Below, piece after piece: positions 7,737-17,117 of a DNA stretch of 64,000 bases. The translations under genes were made by a program, and so were the position numbers. This stretch comes from Gellertiella hungarica (GTDB lineage Bacteria > Pseudomonadota > Alphaproteobacteria > Rhizobiales > Rhizobiaceae): NCBI RefSeq assembly GCF_014197145.1, contig NZ_JACIEZ010000010.1, forward strand, positions 97,593 to 161,592, given 5' to 3'. The notes below the pieces were generated by a model. The model made no database searches. It was not told where the DNA came from and saw only the letters and a program-made list of their open reading frames with translations. The first letter of the stretch is position 1; each line of letters begins with the position of its first letter.

Positions 7737-8348
7737 TTACGGGATCAGTTGCGCAATCGCGTCGTGACCTTCGGCAGACAGGCCGGCGCGCACGCCGGCG
7801 CGATCGGTTTCGTTGCGGTTCTGGCTCATCTTCCGCTTGCCGGCCAGCCGTGCAATCGGCATGCGCAGCCCGACGATGCCCCGCAGCTGCGCCGCGACAA
7901 AGGGCGCGGGAGCATCGCCGACTGCCCATGCATCCGCCCTGTCCTTCTCGTGCAGGTCCGTCAGCCGTGTCACCACGTCGAGCAACCGTTCGGGATCGTC
8001 GAAGAATTCCACCGGCCCGCTGGCCTGCACGGTCTCGTAGTTCCAGGTGGGAACCACGCGACCATGCTCGGCCTTGGAGGCATACCAGGACGGGGTCACA
8101 TAGGCATCGGGACCCATGAAGATCGCGAGGCCATCGCCGATAGGCGCGGCCTGCCATTGCGGATTGGCTCTGGCGAGATGGGCATAGAGGGTGCCGTATT
8201 CTCCCTCGCTTTCGTCCAGGAATACCGGCAGGGGTGTCGCCTGCGGGCCGTCCCTGGTGGCGGTGACGAAGTTCGCGATGCGGCAGGCGCGCATGAGGGC
8301 GTGGATGTCTGCCTTTTCGGCAAGGACAAATGCTGGCGGATTGTACAT
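7737..8348 (-). CDS. PaiB-family FMN-binding protein
   Basis: The 203-aa product starts MYNPPAF and carries NFVTATRDG, ATPLPVFLD, ANPQW and YVTPSWYASK, all typical of the PaiB / FMN-binding negative transcriptional regulator family. The fold is the split-barrel flavin-binding type seen in pyridoxamine-phosphate-oxidase-like proteins. Bacillus PaiB represses sporulation and degradative-enzyme genes, but most homologues in Proteobacteria are uncharacterised. A GGGAG ribosome binding site precedes the ATG. No paiA-like acetyltransferase neighbour is present, so its target is unknown. Confidence 0.85.
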   Translation of the reverse strand: MYNPPAFVLAEKADIHALMRACRIANFVTATRDGPQATPLPVFLDESEGEYGTLYAHLARANPQWQAAPIGDGLAIFMGPDAYVTPSWYASKAEHGRVVPTWNYETVQASGPVEFFDDPERLLDVVTRLTDLHEKDRADAWAVGDAPAPFVAAQLRGIVGLRMPIARLAGKRKMSQNRNETDRAGVRAGLSAEGHDAIAQLIP

Positions 8349-8518
8349 GCGCTCTCCCTTCGGCCTCGGCCGACCCTTTTGCCATTCATACGCCGCCCGC
8401 CGGGGACTGACCAGCAGTCCTGGCCGACGATGAGGACGGTCCCGGCAACAGCCGGCAACCGGCCGCGGGTCACGGGATCGGGCGGGCAGTCAGCCGGAGC
8501 TGCGCCCGGAACCCCGGA

Positions 8519-9457
8519 TTACGCGACGCCCAGCGCCTCGGCGGTGATCCAGAAGACCGCATCCTGCGATTCCGCCGTTTCCAGCCACAGGAAGTCGAGA
8601 TGCGGGAATTCCTCCTCGAGGATTTCGCGGCCCGAACCGATTTCGCAGATCATGCCGCCACCCGGATTGAGGAAGGCGGGGGCGTCCGCGAGGATGCGCC
8701 GCACGAGATCGAGCCCGTCCACGCCTCCGTCATGGGCCATCTCCGGCTCCGCGCGGAATTCCGGCGGATAGCCCGCCAGCGCTTCGTGGTCCACATAGGG
8801 CGGATTGGTGATGATGAGATCATAGGTGCGGCCGGCGAGCGGCGCAAAGAGATCGCCCCGGAGCAGCTCCACCTGATCCTCCACCCCATGTTCGGCGAGG
8901 TTGATGCGCGCGACCTCGAGCGCATCTTCCGAAAGGTCCACCGCGTCGACGGCTGCATGGGGGAAGAATTTCGCGGCCAGGACCGCAAGGCAGCCGGAGC
9001 CCGTGCAGATGTCCACGGCACTTTCCACCGCAAGGGGGTCGGGCAGGAACGAGGACCCGCCGGAATGGATGTATTCGTTGAACAGGATCTCCCCGATATG
9101 GGAGCGGGGCACGATCACCCGTTCGTCCACATGGAAGCGCATGCCCTGGATATAGGACCGCCCGGTGATGTAGGCCGAGGGCTTGCGGCTGGTCACGCGG
9201 CGATCGATCCGCTCGGCGAGCAGCCTGCGCTCTTCGGGCAGAAGCCGGGCATCGAGGAAGGGATCGAGCGCGTCGATCGGCAGGTCGAGCGAGTCGAGGA
9301 TCAGGAAGGCGGCGTCGTCGCCTGCGGTCGTGGTTCCGTGTCCGTAGCTCAGATCGGCGGCGTTGAAGCGGGAGATCGCATAGCGCCAGTAATCGCGCAG
9401 CGTCACGAGTTCGGCTGTAATGATGTCGTGGCTCAAAATGCTCTCACTTCCCGCCAT
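8519..9457 (-). CDS. prmB: Ribosomal protein uL3 N5-glutamine methyltransferase
   Basis: The 312-aa product belongs to the HemK/PrmB class of SAM-dependent methyltransferases that modify a protein glutamine. It has the N-terminal helical domain typical of PrmB (YAISRFNAADLSYGHGT), the class-I glycine loop VDICTGSGCLAVLAA, and the catalytic NPPY motif in ITNPPYVDHEAL. PrmB methylates a glutamine of ribosomal protein L3. The frame stays open upstream, but AGGA five bases before the ATG at 9457 and the normal family length favour this start. It is divergent from the pseudouridine synthase gene with 86 bp between them. Confidence 0.92.
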   Translation of the reverse strand: MAGSESILSHDIITAELVTLRDYWRYAISRFNAADLSYGHGTTTAGDDAAFLILDSLDLPIDALDPFLDARLLPEERRLLAERIDRRVTSRKPSAYITGRSYIQGMRFHVDERVIVPRSHIGEILFNEYIHSGGSSFLPDPLAVESAVDICTGSGCLAVLAAKFFPHAAVDAVDLSEDALEVARINLAEHGVEDQVELLRGDLFAPLAGRTYDLIITNPPYVDHEALAGYPPEFRAEPEMAHDGGVDGLDLVRRILADAPAFLNPGGGMICEIGSGREILEEEFPHLDFLWLETAESQDAVFWITAEALGVA

Positions 9458-9543
9458 TATTCCTGTAAGACGGGACGGATTTAGAATGGCATGGGCATGG
9501 CGGTCAACAGCAAGGGCCGGATGCCGACGGGAACGGTTCGACG

Positions 9544-10350
9544 ATGAAGGATCGGCACAAGAGGCAGGACAGGCCCCCGCGAAAGGCGCCAGCGGCTGCG
9601 GCCGACACGGGCAGGCGCGCAACGATTGCCCGCGCCCTCTCGAAGCTTGGCTATTGCTCGCGCACCCAGGCGGAAAGGCTGGTCGCCGAAGGCCGCGTCA
9701 CGGTCGATGGCCGGGTGGTGCGCGATCTCGAAACATGGGTGGATGTTGAAAAGGCCCGCATCGCCGTCGATGGCCAGCGGGTCGCGGCGGAAAGGCCCGT
9801 CTACTACATGCTGAACAAGCCTCGCGGCCTCGTCACCACCCGCCACGATCCGCAGGGGCGGGCGACCGTCTACGACTGTCTCAAGGGCCTCGATCAGGCC
9901 CATCTCTCGCCCGTCGGACGGCTGGACAAGGCGAGCGAAGGGCTGCTTCTGTTCACCAACGACACCGCCTTTGCCCAGCGCCTCCTCGATCCCGAGACCC
10001 ATGTGGCAAAGACCTATCATGTCCAGATCGATCGCCAGCCGGATGCAGCCCTGCTCGCGGCGCTTGCGAAGGGCGTGGTGCACGATGGAGAACACCTGCG
10101 GGCGACCGGCGCTGCGGTTCTCCGGCAGGGCGAGCGCAATGCCTGGCTGGAAATCGTGCTGGACGAGGGGCGCAACCGGCATATCCGCCGCATGCTGGAG
10201 GCGCTCGACATCGCCTGTCTCCGGCTTGTCAGGGTTGCCATCGGCGGCCTGACGCTCGGTAACCTGGAGAAGGGCGCCGTGCGGCCGCTCGCCCCGGACG
10301 AGGTGGACGATCTGCGCAACCTCACCGGGATTCGGGACAAGCACGGCTGA
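9544..10350 (+). CDS. RsuA/RluB-family pseudouridine synthase
   Basis: The 268-aa protein has an S4 RNA-binding domain near residues 25-70 ([18 protein letters not shown]) and a catalytic domain with the family motif [16 protein letters not shown], whose Asp is the nucleophile. [11 protein letters not shown] is the conserved motif of the RsuA/RluB/RluE/RluF group. It converts uridine to pseudouridine in rRNA; which position cannot be told from the sequence. A basic Lys/Arg-rich N-terminal tail (about 20 residues) precedes the S4 domain. Pairing with prmB next door, transcribed divergently, puts two ribosome-modification genes side by side. Confidence 0.9.
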   Translation: MKDRHKRQDRPPRKAPAAAADTGRRATIARALSKLGYCSRTQAERLVAEGRVTVDGRVVRDLETWVDVEKARIAVDGQRVAAERPVYYMLNKPRGLVTTRHDPQGRATVYDCLKGLDQAHLSPVGRLDKASEGLLLFTNDTAFAQRLLDPETHVAKTYHVQIDRQPDAALLAALAKGVVHDGEHLRATGAAVLRQGERNAWLEIVLDEGRNRHIRRMLEALDIACLRLVRVAIGGLTLGNLEKGAVRPLAPDEVDDLRNLTGIRDKHG

Positions 10351-10439
10351 AGGCCGCGCATGCCTGCGCTCTGCCGCCTTCTCCGCATCCGTGCGAAGAT
10401 CTGAGGCGGTCGCGGAAACACATGCTTAATCCCATTTCG

Positions 10440-10458
10440 GTTATATATCGAATATAAC
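10440..10458. promoter_or_regulatory. A+T-rich inverted repeat before the EAL gene
   Basis: GTTATAT-ATCGA-ATATAAC is a perfect 7-bp inverted repeat located 22 bp before the EAL gene start, within an otherwise G+C-rich region. It contains -10-like TATAT sequences and is a candidate operator overlapping the promoter. Confidence 0.5.
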
Positions 10459-10479
10459 GGAGGCTGAGGTCGGGAGTTC

Positions 10480-11253
10480 ATGTCGAAACGATGCGAGGGG
10501 TGCCGCGACGGCGCTGCATTCGAACTGCCTTTTTCCATGGCCTTCCAGCCGATCGTCGATATCGGCACGGGCAGGGTCTTCGCCCATGAAGCGCTCGTGC
10601 GCGGACCGAACGGCGAAGGCGCGGGCAGCGTGCTGTCCCAGGTCCGGGATGACAACCGCTATGCCTTCGATCAGCAATGCCGGGTAAAGGCCATCGAACT
10701 CGCCTCGCGTCTGTTCGATCCGCTGGACGGCGCCAGACTTTCGATCAATTTCATGCCCAACGCGGTCTACGAACCGAGCGCGTGCATTCGCCTCACGCTT
10801 GCAACGGCCCTGAAGACCGGTTTCTCTCTCGACCGGATCATCTTCGAATTCACCGAGAACGAGCAGCTGGACACCACCCACGTCCTGCACATCCTCAGGA
10901 CCTACAAGGGCATGGGCTTTAAGACGGCCATCGACGATTTCGGCGCGGGGCATGCGGGGCTTTCCCTGCTCGCCGATTTCCAGCCCGACATCGTCAAGCT
11001 GGACATGAACATGATCCGGGGCATCGACACCGATCCTGTCCGGCGGACCATCGTGAAGCATACGCTGCGGATGCTGGAAGAGCTCGGCATCGTGCCGCTC
11101 TGCGAAGGGGTGGAAACCGTGTCGGAACTGCAGGTTCTTCAGGAACTCGGCGTCAGCCTGATCCAAGGCTACGTGCTTGCCCGACCGGTCTTCGAAGGCC
11201 TGGGCAAGCCGGCCATGCCGCCCCTGGCCGCCGGTGAGCCGCTTCAGGCGTGA
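10480..11253 (+). CDS. EAL-domain protein, probable c-di-GMP phosphodiesterase
   Basis: Almost the whole 257-aa protein is one EAL domain. It shows EALVRGP near residue 39, the NFMPNAVYEP segment, FEFTENE, the DDFGAGHAG loop and LCEGVET. These include the metal- and substrate-binding acidic residues expected of an active c-di-GMP phosphodiesterase. A CxxC pair (residues 6-9) at the extreme N-terminus is unusual and could bind a metal. There is no membrane segment or sensory domain. GGGAG precedes the ATG. The upstream palindrome suggests dedicated transcriptional control. Confidence 0.88.
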   Translation: MSKRCEGCRDGAAFELPFSMAFQPIVDIGTGRVFAHEALVRGPNGEGAGSVLSQVRDDNRYAFDQQCRVKAIELASRLFDPLDGARLSINFMPNAVYEPSACIRLTLATALKTGFSLDRIIFEFTENEQLDTTHVLHILRTYKGMGFKTAIDDFGAGHAGLSLLADFQPDIVKLDMNMIRGIDTDPVRRTIVKHTLRMLEELGIVPLCEGVETVSELQVLQELGVSLIQGYVLARPVFEGLGKPAMPPLAAGEPLQA

Positions 11254-11358
11254 TTGCATCCGCGCGCGAAAGCCTTTTTTCGCCAGCTCCTCTCCCTTCT
11301 GCTGCCGCGAGAGGCATATTGCCTGCAGGCTGAAGCGTGGGTCCGAAAGGAGGCAGGG

Positions 11359-11856
11359 ATGAAATATGTCATCATGGGGGTTTCCGGCTCCGGAAAGTCG
11401 TCGGTCGGCGAAGCGCTGTCCGCAGCCATGGACGTGCCCTATGCCGATGGCGACGACCTGCATCCGGCAGAAAACATCGCCCGGATGAGCGCGGGCATCC
11501 CGCTGACCGACGAAGACCGCTGGCCCTGGCTCAGAGCCGTGGGCGAGGCCCTGCGAGCCCATGCGGGGGACATGATCATCGGCTGTTCCGCCCTGAAGCG
11601 GCGCTATCGGGATTGCATCCGGCAGGCCGCCGGCGAGCCGGTGACCTTCATCCATCTGGACGGACCGCGCGGGCTGATCGAAGCGCGCATGCAGGATCGG
11701 AGGGGGCATTTCATGCCCGCCTCGCTGCTCGACAGCCAGTTTGCCGCGCTGGAGCGGCCCGATGCGGACGAGGATGCGGTAACCGTGTCGATCGATCAGC
11801 CCGTGGAGGGCATTGTGGCGGACATCCTGATATCCCTTGCCGCCCGCAAGGGATGA
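11359..11856 (+). CDS. gntK: Gluconokinase
   Basis: This 165-aa protein has the P-loop GVSGSGKSSVG near residue 8 and the gluconokinase motifs YADGDDLHPAENIARMSAGIPL (start of the substrate loop), DRWPWL and CSALKRRYRD. It phosphorylates gluconate to 6-phosphogluconate in the cytoplasm, feeding the Entner-Doudoroff or pentose-phosphate route. The length is normal for the GntK family. The ATG at 11359 is preceded by AAAGGAGGCAGGG; upstream in-frame extensions lack family similarity. No gluconate transporter or edd/eda gene is in the window. Confidence 0.92.
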   Translation: MKYVIMGVSGSGKSSVGEALSAAMDVPYADGDDLHPAENIARMSAGIPLTDEDRWPWLRAVGEALRAHAGDMIIGCSALKRRYRDCIRQAAGEPVTFIHLDGPRGLIEARMQDRRGHFMPASLLDSQFAALERPDADEDAVTVSIDQPVEGIVADILISLAARKG

Positions 11857-11872
11857 GAGCCTCGCAGGCGCG

Positions 11873-12127
11873 TCAGCATTCGTGCGGATCGCACCGCACG
11901 AGACGGGAAGGGGAGGGGCGCACCGGCTCCCTTCGCTTCGCCAGACCCGCCGCGCCTCCCGGCAATCGCGGCATGGGCAGCCATCGGGCAAGGCGTTCGG
12001 CAAGCGTCCTCCGGGGCGCAAAGGCGTCGTAGAATGCCTGTTCGGCCCGGGCCCTCTCCCGCTCGTCTGGCGAAGATCGGCTTTCCCGTTCGAAGGTGGG
12101 GTGGTTCGGAGGCGGAATGATCAGCAT
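11873..12127 (-). CDS. Small hypothetical protein
   Basis: This 84-aa frame begins MLIIPPPNHPTFERE and is rich in Arg, Pro and Glu. A strong AAGGAG lies seven bases before the ATG, which is the main reason for calling it a gene. I recognise no domain. It has no signal peptide. It is divergent from the LysR-type gene at 12216, so it may be that regulator's target. An in-frame longer version starting at 12217 would overlap the LysR start and lacks a ribosome binding site. Confidence 0.5.
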   Translation of the reverse strand: MLIIPPPNHPTFERESRSSPDERERARAEQAFYDAFAPRRTLAERLARWLPMPRLPGGAAGLAKRREPVRPSPSRLVRCDPHEC

Positions 12128-12215
12128 GGTCAACTCCTTTCTGAAAAGGCTGTCTCCCTGATAAACCTCCCTTTTCTCTTTCCATAGAGCGAGGATTGCA
12201 CTAGCTTTTTCATCC

Positions 12216-13085
12216 ATGAAAAAGCTCTCCTGGGACGATCTCCATCTCTTTCTTCACGTTGCCCGGGGCGGCGGCCTTTCGGCGGCGGCACGCACGTCGG
12301 GCCTCAGCCCCGCGACGGTCGGGCGGCAGATGCTGGTGCTCGAGGAGGCACTGGGCCAGCCGCTCTTCGACAGGCGGCAGACCGGCTATCGCCTGACGCG
12401 GGAGGGGCAGGCCCTCTTCGAACGGCTTCTGCCGATGGAGGCAAGCGCCCGCGATATCGAGGCCTGGCAGGCGGAAGGGGAGGGGCGGCCGCTTGTCCGC
12501 ATTGCCTGCGGCACCTGGCTTGGCTGGTTCTTCGCGCGGCACATGCCGGCGCTCCAGACGCAGGCCGACCGCTTCCGGCTTGATTTCACCATCGCCGAGC
12601 AAAGGGCGAGCCTCACCCACCGCGAAAGCGATATCGGGATCCGCGCCGTGGAGCCGGAGGAGCCCAATCTCGCGGCCCGCAAGCTTTGCGACGTTGCCTA
12701 TGCCGCCTATCGGCTCCGGGGCTCCACCGCGGCAGAGGAGCGCTGGATCGCGGTGGCGGAGGATGCTGCCATCTCTGCCTATCTGGCATGGCCGCACCGG
12801 CATCACGCAGCGGCCGTCGCGGTTCTGGTGAACCGCCCGCGGTCGCTGCGGGACATGGCAGCCTCGGGTGCCGGCCTTGCGGTTCTGCCGTGCTTCGTCG
12901 GGGACCAGGACCGACGGCTGGAGCGGGCGGGTCCGGAGATCGCCGCCCTGCGCCATCGCCAGTGGATCGTCACCCATGCGGATGGCCGCCACCGGGCCGA
13001 GGTGCGGACGGTTGCCGCCCGCATGACGTCCCTTGTCCGGGAAGCCCGGCCTCTCTTCGAGGGACGGGGCCTTGCGGATGCCTGA
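12216..13085 (+). CDS. LysR-family transcriptional regulator
   Basis: The 289-aa protein begins with a LysR winged helix-turn-helix (residues 5-65: LHLFLHVARGGGLSAAAR, then LSPATVGRQMLVLEEALG). It continues into a periplasmic-binding-like effector domain. The residue pattern DRRQTGYRLTREGQALFERLLPM is the usual hinge into the linker helix. The co-inducer cannot be guessed. The small gene at 11873-12127 is divergent and may share its control region. The downstream siderophore operon is convergent, with only 2 bp between stop codons, so it is not a likely direct neighbour target. Confidence 0.88.
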   Translation: MKKLSWDDLHLFLHVARGGGLSAAARTSGLSPATVGRQMLVLEEALGQPLFDRRQTGYRLTREGQALFERLLPMEASARDIEAWQAEGEGRPLVRIACGTWLGWFFARHMPALQTQADRFRLDFTIAEQRASLTHRESDIGIRAVEPEEPNLAARKLCDVAYAAYRLRGSTAAEERWIAVAEDAAISAYLAWPHRHHAAAVAVLVNRPRSLRDMAASGAGLAVLPCFVGDQDRRLERAGPEIAALRHRQWIVTHADGRHRAEVRTVAARMTSLVREARPLFEGRGLADA

Positions 13086-13087
13086 CC

Positions 13088-14188
13088 TCAGCGCGGGGCA
13101 GGTCCGGTCCAGTAGCTGCCCTCGAAGGGAACGGCGGCAAAGCGCCTGTTGATCTCGGCAAGCGTCTCGGCAGGGTCGATATCGGCAAAGAGCTCCGGTT
13201 GCAGCCAGCGCGCCACCGCTTCCGCTGCGAGCAGATTGACCGGAACGGCATTGAAGAAGTTCCAGAGGCCGTGGACGCGTCCCTCGCGCACCGCCCGCAG
13301 CCCGGCAAGGTGGGGGCTGGCGACGGCAGCCTTCAGGCTGTCCTGCGCTTCCTCAGCCGAAACGCCGGGACCGACGGAGAGGGGGCTGTAGCGGCCACCG
13401 GGGGAAGCCGTGGCGATATAGACATCCGGATCGGACGCGAGAACGAATTCGCTGCTGACGACCGCCCCCTGGCTGGGCAGGCCGGCGGCCACGTTTTGCC
13501 CGCCGGCAAGGGCGATGAAGCTGCCGATGCCGCCTTCGCCATAGGCGTAGCAGCACTGGTCCGGATTGGGAAAGGCTTCGAGCAGGACACGCGGTCCCGG
13601 CTGCTTTCGCGCCGAGACCCTGTCCCGGATGCGCTGAACATGGGCCTCGTAGAAGGTGGCATAGGCTTCCGCCTGCTCCTCCCGGTCGAGTATCTTTCCC
13701 AGAAGGCGGATCTGTTCCGGCGTGCGGGTGAGAACCTCCGTGTTGAAGTTCACCACCACGACGGGCACGCCGGCTCGCTCCAGCATGGCGATCGTCTGCC
13801 GGCCGGGCTCCGTCTCCGCCTGCCAGTTCGCCAGCAGGGCGAGATCCGCCTTCAGCGGCAAGGCCGCTTCGAGCGATATGGCAACACCGTCCCCGATCAG
13901 CGGCAGCTTCCCGATGGCGGGGAAGCGCTCCCGGAACCGCTCGTATATCTCGGGATTGTCGTCCTTCATGTCCCCGGCCCAGCCGGCGAGCAGGCTCACG
14001 GGGTCCGGATGGATCAGCGACATGGCGACGAGGTTGAAGCCACTGCCGAGCAGGATCGCCTTCGGCGGAGCGGGAAGCGTAACCTCACGCCCGATAGCAT
14101 CGGTCACGGTCAGGGGATAGCGGACCCCGGCGGCTGCGGGCAGGGCCAGCAGGAGGAAAAGCAGGATGGCGATCAGGCGGCGGGTCAT
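13088..14188 (-). CDS. Iron-siderophore ABC transporter substrate-binding protein
   Basis: The 366-aa product has a signal peptide (MTRRLIAILLFLLLALPAAAG) and a class-III periplasmic binding fold of the FecB/FhuD/BtuF type. Recognisable segments are VTDAIGREVTLPAPPKAIL at the N-terminus, the long connecting helix, and EFVLASDPDVYIA near residue 245. It should deliver a ferric siderophore, or possibly haem, to an inner-membrane ABC permease. No permease or ATPase gene lies in this window. Its ATG overlaps the fhuF stop codon (ATGA), so it is translationally coupled to fhuF and the receptor gene. Confidence 0.85.
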   Translation of the reverse strand: MTRRLIAILLFLLLALPAAAGVRYPLTVTDAIGREVTLPAPPKAILLGSGFNLVAMSLIHPDPVSLLAGWAGDMKDDNPEIYERFRERFPAIGKLPLIGDGVAISLEAALPLKADLALLANWQAETEPGRQTIAMLERAGVPVVVVNFNTEVLTRTPEQIRLLGKILDREEQAEAYATFYEAHVQRIRDRVSARKQPGPRVLLEAFPNPDQCCYAYGEGGIGSFIALAGGQNVAAGLPSQGAVVSSEFVLASDPDVYIATASPGGRYSPLSVGPGVSAEEAQDSLKAAVASPHLAGLRAVREGRVHGLWNFFNAVPVNLLAAEAVARWLQPELFADIDPAETLAEINRRFAAVPFEGSYWTGPAPR

Positions 14189-14937
14189 GATTTTCTGAGC
14201 TCCGGCAGGGCGCAAAGCTCGCCGCAGCCCGGAATGCCGGGAAGCATGTAGCGAAGGCAGCATATCTTGCGCCGGCAATGGATCTGGCCGTCCTCCCGCT
14301 CATGCCGGAGAAGACCGAAGAAGGGGTTGCGGCTTCCGTCCGGAAGGGATGCCGCGGTAAAGAGGGTGCCGGTCACCCCGTCAGCCGCCCCGCCGGATGC
14401 GGCAAGGGCGTGATCGATGTAGACGGCGGCATTGTTGAAGAAGAGCTTCGGCGCCAGCCCGGCTTTCGTCCTGAGAAGCAGGGCGGCTTCCTGGAGATGG
14501 CCTGCGGCAAGCGGAGCGGCGATTTCCAGCGGATCCGCCGAAGGACCGACCCATTCCCCCTCGTCAGGGAGACCGAAGGCCTGCGGAAGGCCGGTCTAGT
14601 CGGTAAGGAGGGTGAGGTGGTCGATCTCAGCCGAAAGCCGTCGCCCCGCCATTCGCGCCACCACATAGGGAATGGAAAGCGCCGAGACGTAGTAGAGCGT
14701 CCAGAAGGAGGCAACCGCCCGGCGATCAGCGCCGGCGTGCCGGGCGGAGAGGCAATCCAGCGCCTCGCCGAGAAGCGGACCCTCGAGGAAAGTCCTAAGC
14801 GGCACGGCCGCCGTCAAGGTATGGGCCGGCCTCAGTTTTTCCGCGCACCAGGCCTGCTCCCCGGAAAAGATCTCGGCAAGCCCGGGCCGGGCCGGCGGGA
14901 TGATCGGCTGGAGCGCAGGCCGGGTCACAGCATTCAC
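14185..14937 (-). pseudogene. fhuF: fhuF siderophore-iron reductase interrupted by an in-frame amber codon
   Basis: A single reading frame of 250 codons runs from a GTG at 14937 to a TGA overlapping the next gene. It is interrupted by one TAG at 14596-14598 (codon 114). Before it lies a helical N-terminal domain. After it the same frame continues with FhuF-like sequence and a C-terminal cysteine cluster, RRKICCLRYMLPGIPGCGELC, that would hold a [2Fe-2S] centre. FhuF reduces ferric siderophores in the cytoplasm. There is no frameshift or deletion, and coupling to both neighbours is intact (GTGA and ATGA overlaps), so the lesion looks recent. Without read-through the product lacks the iron-sulfur domain. 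A sequencing error is possible. Confidence 0.8.
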
Positions 14938-17087
14938 CAGGTGTATTTCAGGCTGCCGATCACGCTGCGGCCCTGATCCTTGTAGCAGAAGCCGGCAGAG
15001 CAGACGGGTTCGCGCCTGTCGAAGAGGTTGGTTGCGTTGACCTGCAGCGTCAGCCCCTCATAGGCCTTGTCGATGGCGGCCATGTCGAAGTCGAGCGAGG
15101 CATCGAAGAGTGCGCGCGCATCGTTCTCGGTGGTGTTGTAGTCGCTGCCATAGCTCTTGCCGATGAAGCGGACGCCCGCGCCCAGTCCGAGGCCTGAAAG
15201 GGGTCCGTCCTCGGGCATGTCGTAATGCGCCCAGAGCGAGGCCATGTGCCGGGGAATGGAGGAGACGTCGTTGCCGACGGTGCCGGCCGGTCCCTCGACG
15301 ATCTCGGCCTTCGTGTAGGTATAGGCCGCCGTCAGCGAGAGGCCGTTGTCGAGACTGGTGCTCGCTTCCAGCTCCAGACCGCGCGAGCGCAGCTTGCCGC
15401 GCTGGACCTGAATGTTGGCAGGGCCGGTCGGCAGGTTCACCACCTCGTAATAGAGCCCGTTTTCCTGGTCGATGTTGAAGAGCGCGGCCGAAAGCATGGT
15501 GTTGCTGTCCGGCAGCAGATACTTCACGCCCACCTCCTGCTGACGGCTTTCGGTCGGCTTGAAGGCGCTGCCCGTTTCCTGGTTGATGCCGGCATTGGGC
15601 GAGAAGGCGGTGGAATAGCTCGCATAGGGCGCGATGCCGAAAGGCGTCTGGTAGGTGATGCCCGCGCGCCAGGTGAAGGCGCTGTCGTCCTGGGTGACCG
15701 TGCTGGCGGCTCCGGTTGCGAGCGTCGTGTTCTGCGTGTCGGTGCCCACCCAGTCGCGGCGGCCGCCGAGCGTCAGGGTAAGGTCGTCCACCCGGATCTG
15801 ATCCTGAAGGTAAAGGCCGGTCAGCAGCTGGTCCTGGTCCGTTTCCGTCTGGAAGGGAATGGAGGCCATGGGGCGCCCGGCGGAGGGGTTGAGCGTGTCC
15901 AGCGGCGGCGCGACGCCGTAGCCGTTCTTCGAGTTCCAGTTCAGCCGCGTGACGTCGATGCCGGCAAGCACCGTATGCGCCGCAGGCCCGGTATCGAATT
16001 CGGCCTCTAGCTGGTTGTCGATGGAATAGGCCACAAGCGATTCCGAGAAGCTGCCGGCACTGCTGTCGAGATAGCGGGGGTCGGCGGCGTTTCGCTGATA
16101 GGCGAAGGCCCAGTCCGCATCGATGTCCAGCCGCGAGGCGCGCGCATTCTGCCGGAACACGAAGACATCGTTCAGCCGGTGCTCGAACTCGTAGCCGATG
16201 CGGCCCTGGGTCTGGAGCGAATCGTTGAAGGCGGGATTGCCGGCAAAGATGTCGGACACGCCGGTCACGGGGTCGTTGTAATAGGCGGCCGTGCCGCCGG
16301 TGCGGGTGCGGGAATACTCGCTGAGCAGGGTAAAGCGGGTATCCTCGTCCGGCTGCCAGGTGAAGGCGGGCGCGATATAGGCGCGGTCATCCGGCACACC
16401 GACCTGTTCCGTGCCCGAATCCCGGAGAAGGCCGGTCATGCGGTAGGTGAAGGGGCTTTCCGGCGAGAAGGCGCCGGAGAAATCGAATTGCGCCTGCTTG
16501 CGCCCGTGGCTGCCATACTGCACGCCCACCTCGCGCAGGCTATCTTCCGTCGGACGCTTGCTGATGAGGTTGTAGAGGCCGCCGGCGCCGGATGCGCCAT
16601 AGAGGGCGGAGGAGGGGCCGCGCAGGATCGACACCCCTTCGAGGCCGTAGGGTTCGGTCTTGAAGAGCGAGGAGCCTGCGCCCGGCTGGCGCAGGTTGTC
16701 TCGGAAGACGCCCGTATAGGTCACGTCGAAGCCGCGCACGGTGAAGCTGTCGAAGCGCGGGTCGAAGCCATAGGCGCCGACGCGTGCCCCGGGCGTGTAG
16801 GCAATGGTGTCGAGCAGCGTCTGCGGGTTCCGGTCCTTGAGCTGTTCTTCCGTGACGGACGAAACCGATTGCGGCGTCTCGATGAAGGGGGTGTCCGTCT
16901 TGGCGCCCGTTGCGCTGCTCTTGCCCACATAGCCATCCGCCTGGATCACCCCGCCGCTGCCGGCATCGACGACGATGTTGTCGAGGACGGTCGCCTCGCC
17001 GGAGCCGGCCTGATCCTGGGCGGCGGCGGTGGCAGCAAGAGCAAGGAGGGACGTGCCCGCAAGGGCGTGGCGAAGGAAGCGGTACAT
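14934..17087 (-). CDS. TonB-dependent siderophore receptor
   Basis: This 717-aa outer-membrane receptor has a signal peptide (MYRFLRHALAGTSLLALAATAAA). The plug domain carries TPFIETPQSVSSVTEEQL, the FTVRGFD box and VSILRGPSSALYGASGAGG. The C-terminal beta-barrel ends in an aromatic residue (GSLKYTW). The plug motifs match the ferrichrome/ferrioxamine type (FhuA, FoxA, FpvA). It imports a hydroxamate-like ferric siderophore using TonB energy. The ATG at 17087 is used because the signal peptide starts there. It is the first gene of a three-gene operon with fhuF and the binding protein, each joined by a 4-bp overlap, and lies behind an iron-responsive operator. Confidence 0.93.
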   Translation of the reverse strand: MYRFLRHALAGTSLLALAATAAAQDQAGSGEATVLDNIVVDAGSGGVIQADGYVGKSSATGAKTDTPFIETPQSVSSVTEEQLKDRNPQTLLDTIAYTPGARVGAYGFDPRFDSFTVRGFDVTYTGVFRDNLRQPGAGSSLFKTEPYGLEGVSILRGPSSALYGASGAGGLYNLISKRPTEDSLREVGVQYGSHGRKQAQFDFSGAFSPESPFTYRMTGLLRDSGTEQVGVPDDRAYIAPAFTWQPDEDTRFTLLSEYSRTRTGGTAAYYNDPVTGVSDIFAGNPAFNDSLQTQGRIGYEFEHRLNDVFVFRQNARASRLDIDADWAFAYQRNAADPRYLDSSAGSFSESLVAYSIDNQLEAEFDTGPAAHTVLAGIDVTRLNWNSKNGYGVAPPLDTLNPSAGRPMASIPFQTETDQDQLLTGLYLQDQIRVDDLTLTLGGRRDWVGTDTQNTTLATGAASTVTQDDSAFTWRAGITYQTPFGIAPYASYSTAFSPNAGINQETGSAFKPTESRQQEVGVKYLLPDSNTMLSAALFNIDQENGLYYEVVNLPTGPANIQVQRGKLRSRGLELEASTSLDNGLSLTAAYTYTKAEIVEGPAGTVGNDVSSIPRHMASLWAHYDMPEDGPLSGLGLGAGVRFIGKSYGSDYNTTENDARALFDASLDFDMAAIDKAYEGLTLQVNATNLFDRREPVCSAGFCYKDQGRSVIGSLKYTW

Positions 17088-17117
17088 GGGAATGCCTTCT
17101 CGGAAATGGTTATAAGA

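Noticed and set aside
14185..14937. Frameshift as the cause of the split fhuF
   Set aside because: The distance between the two parts is a multiple of three and the intervening codons give continuous protein apart from one TAG.
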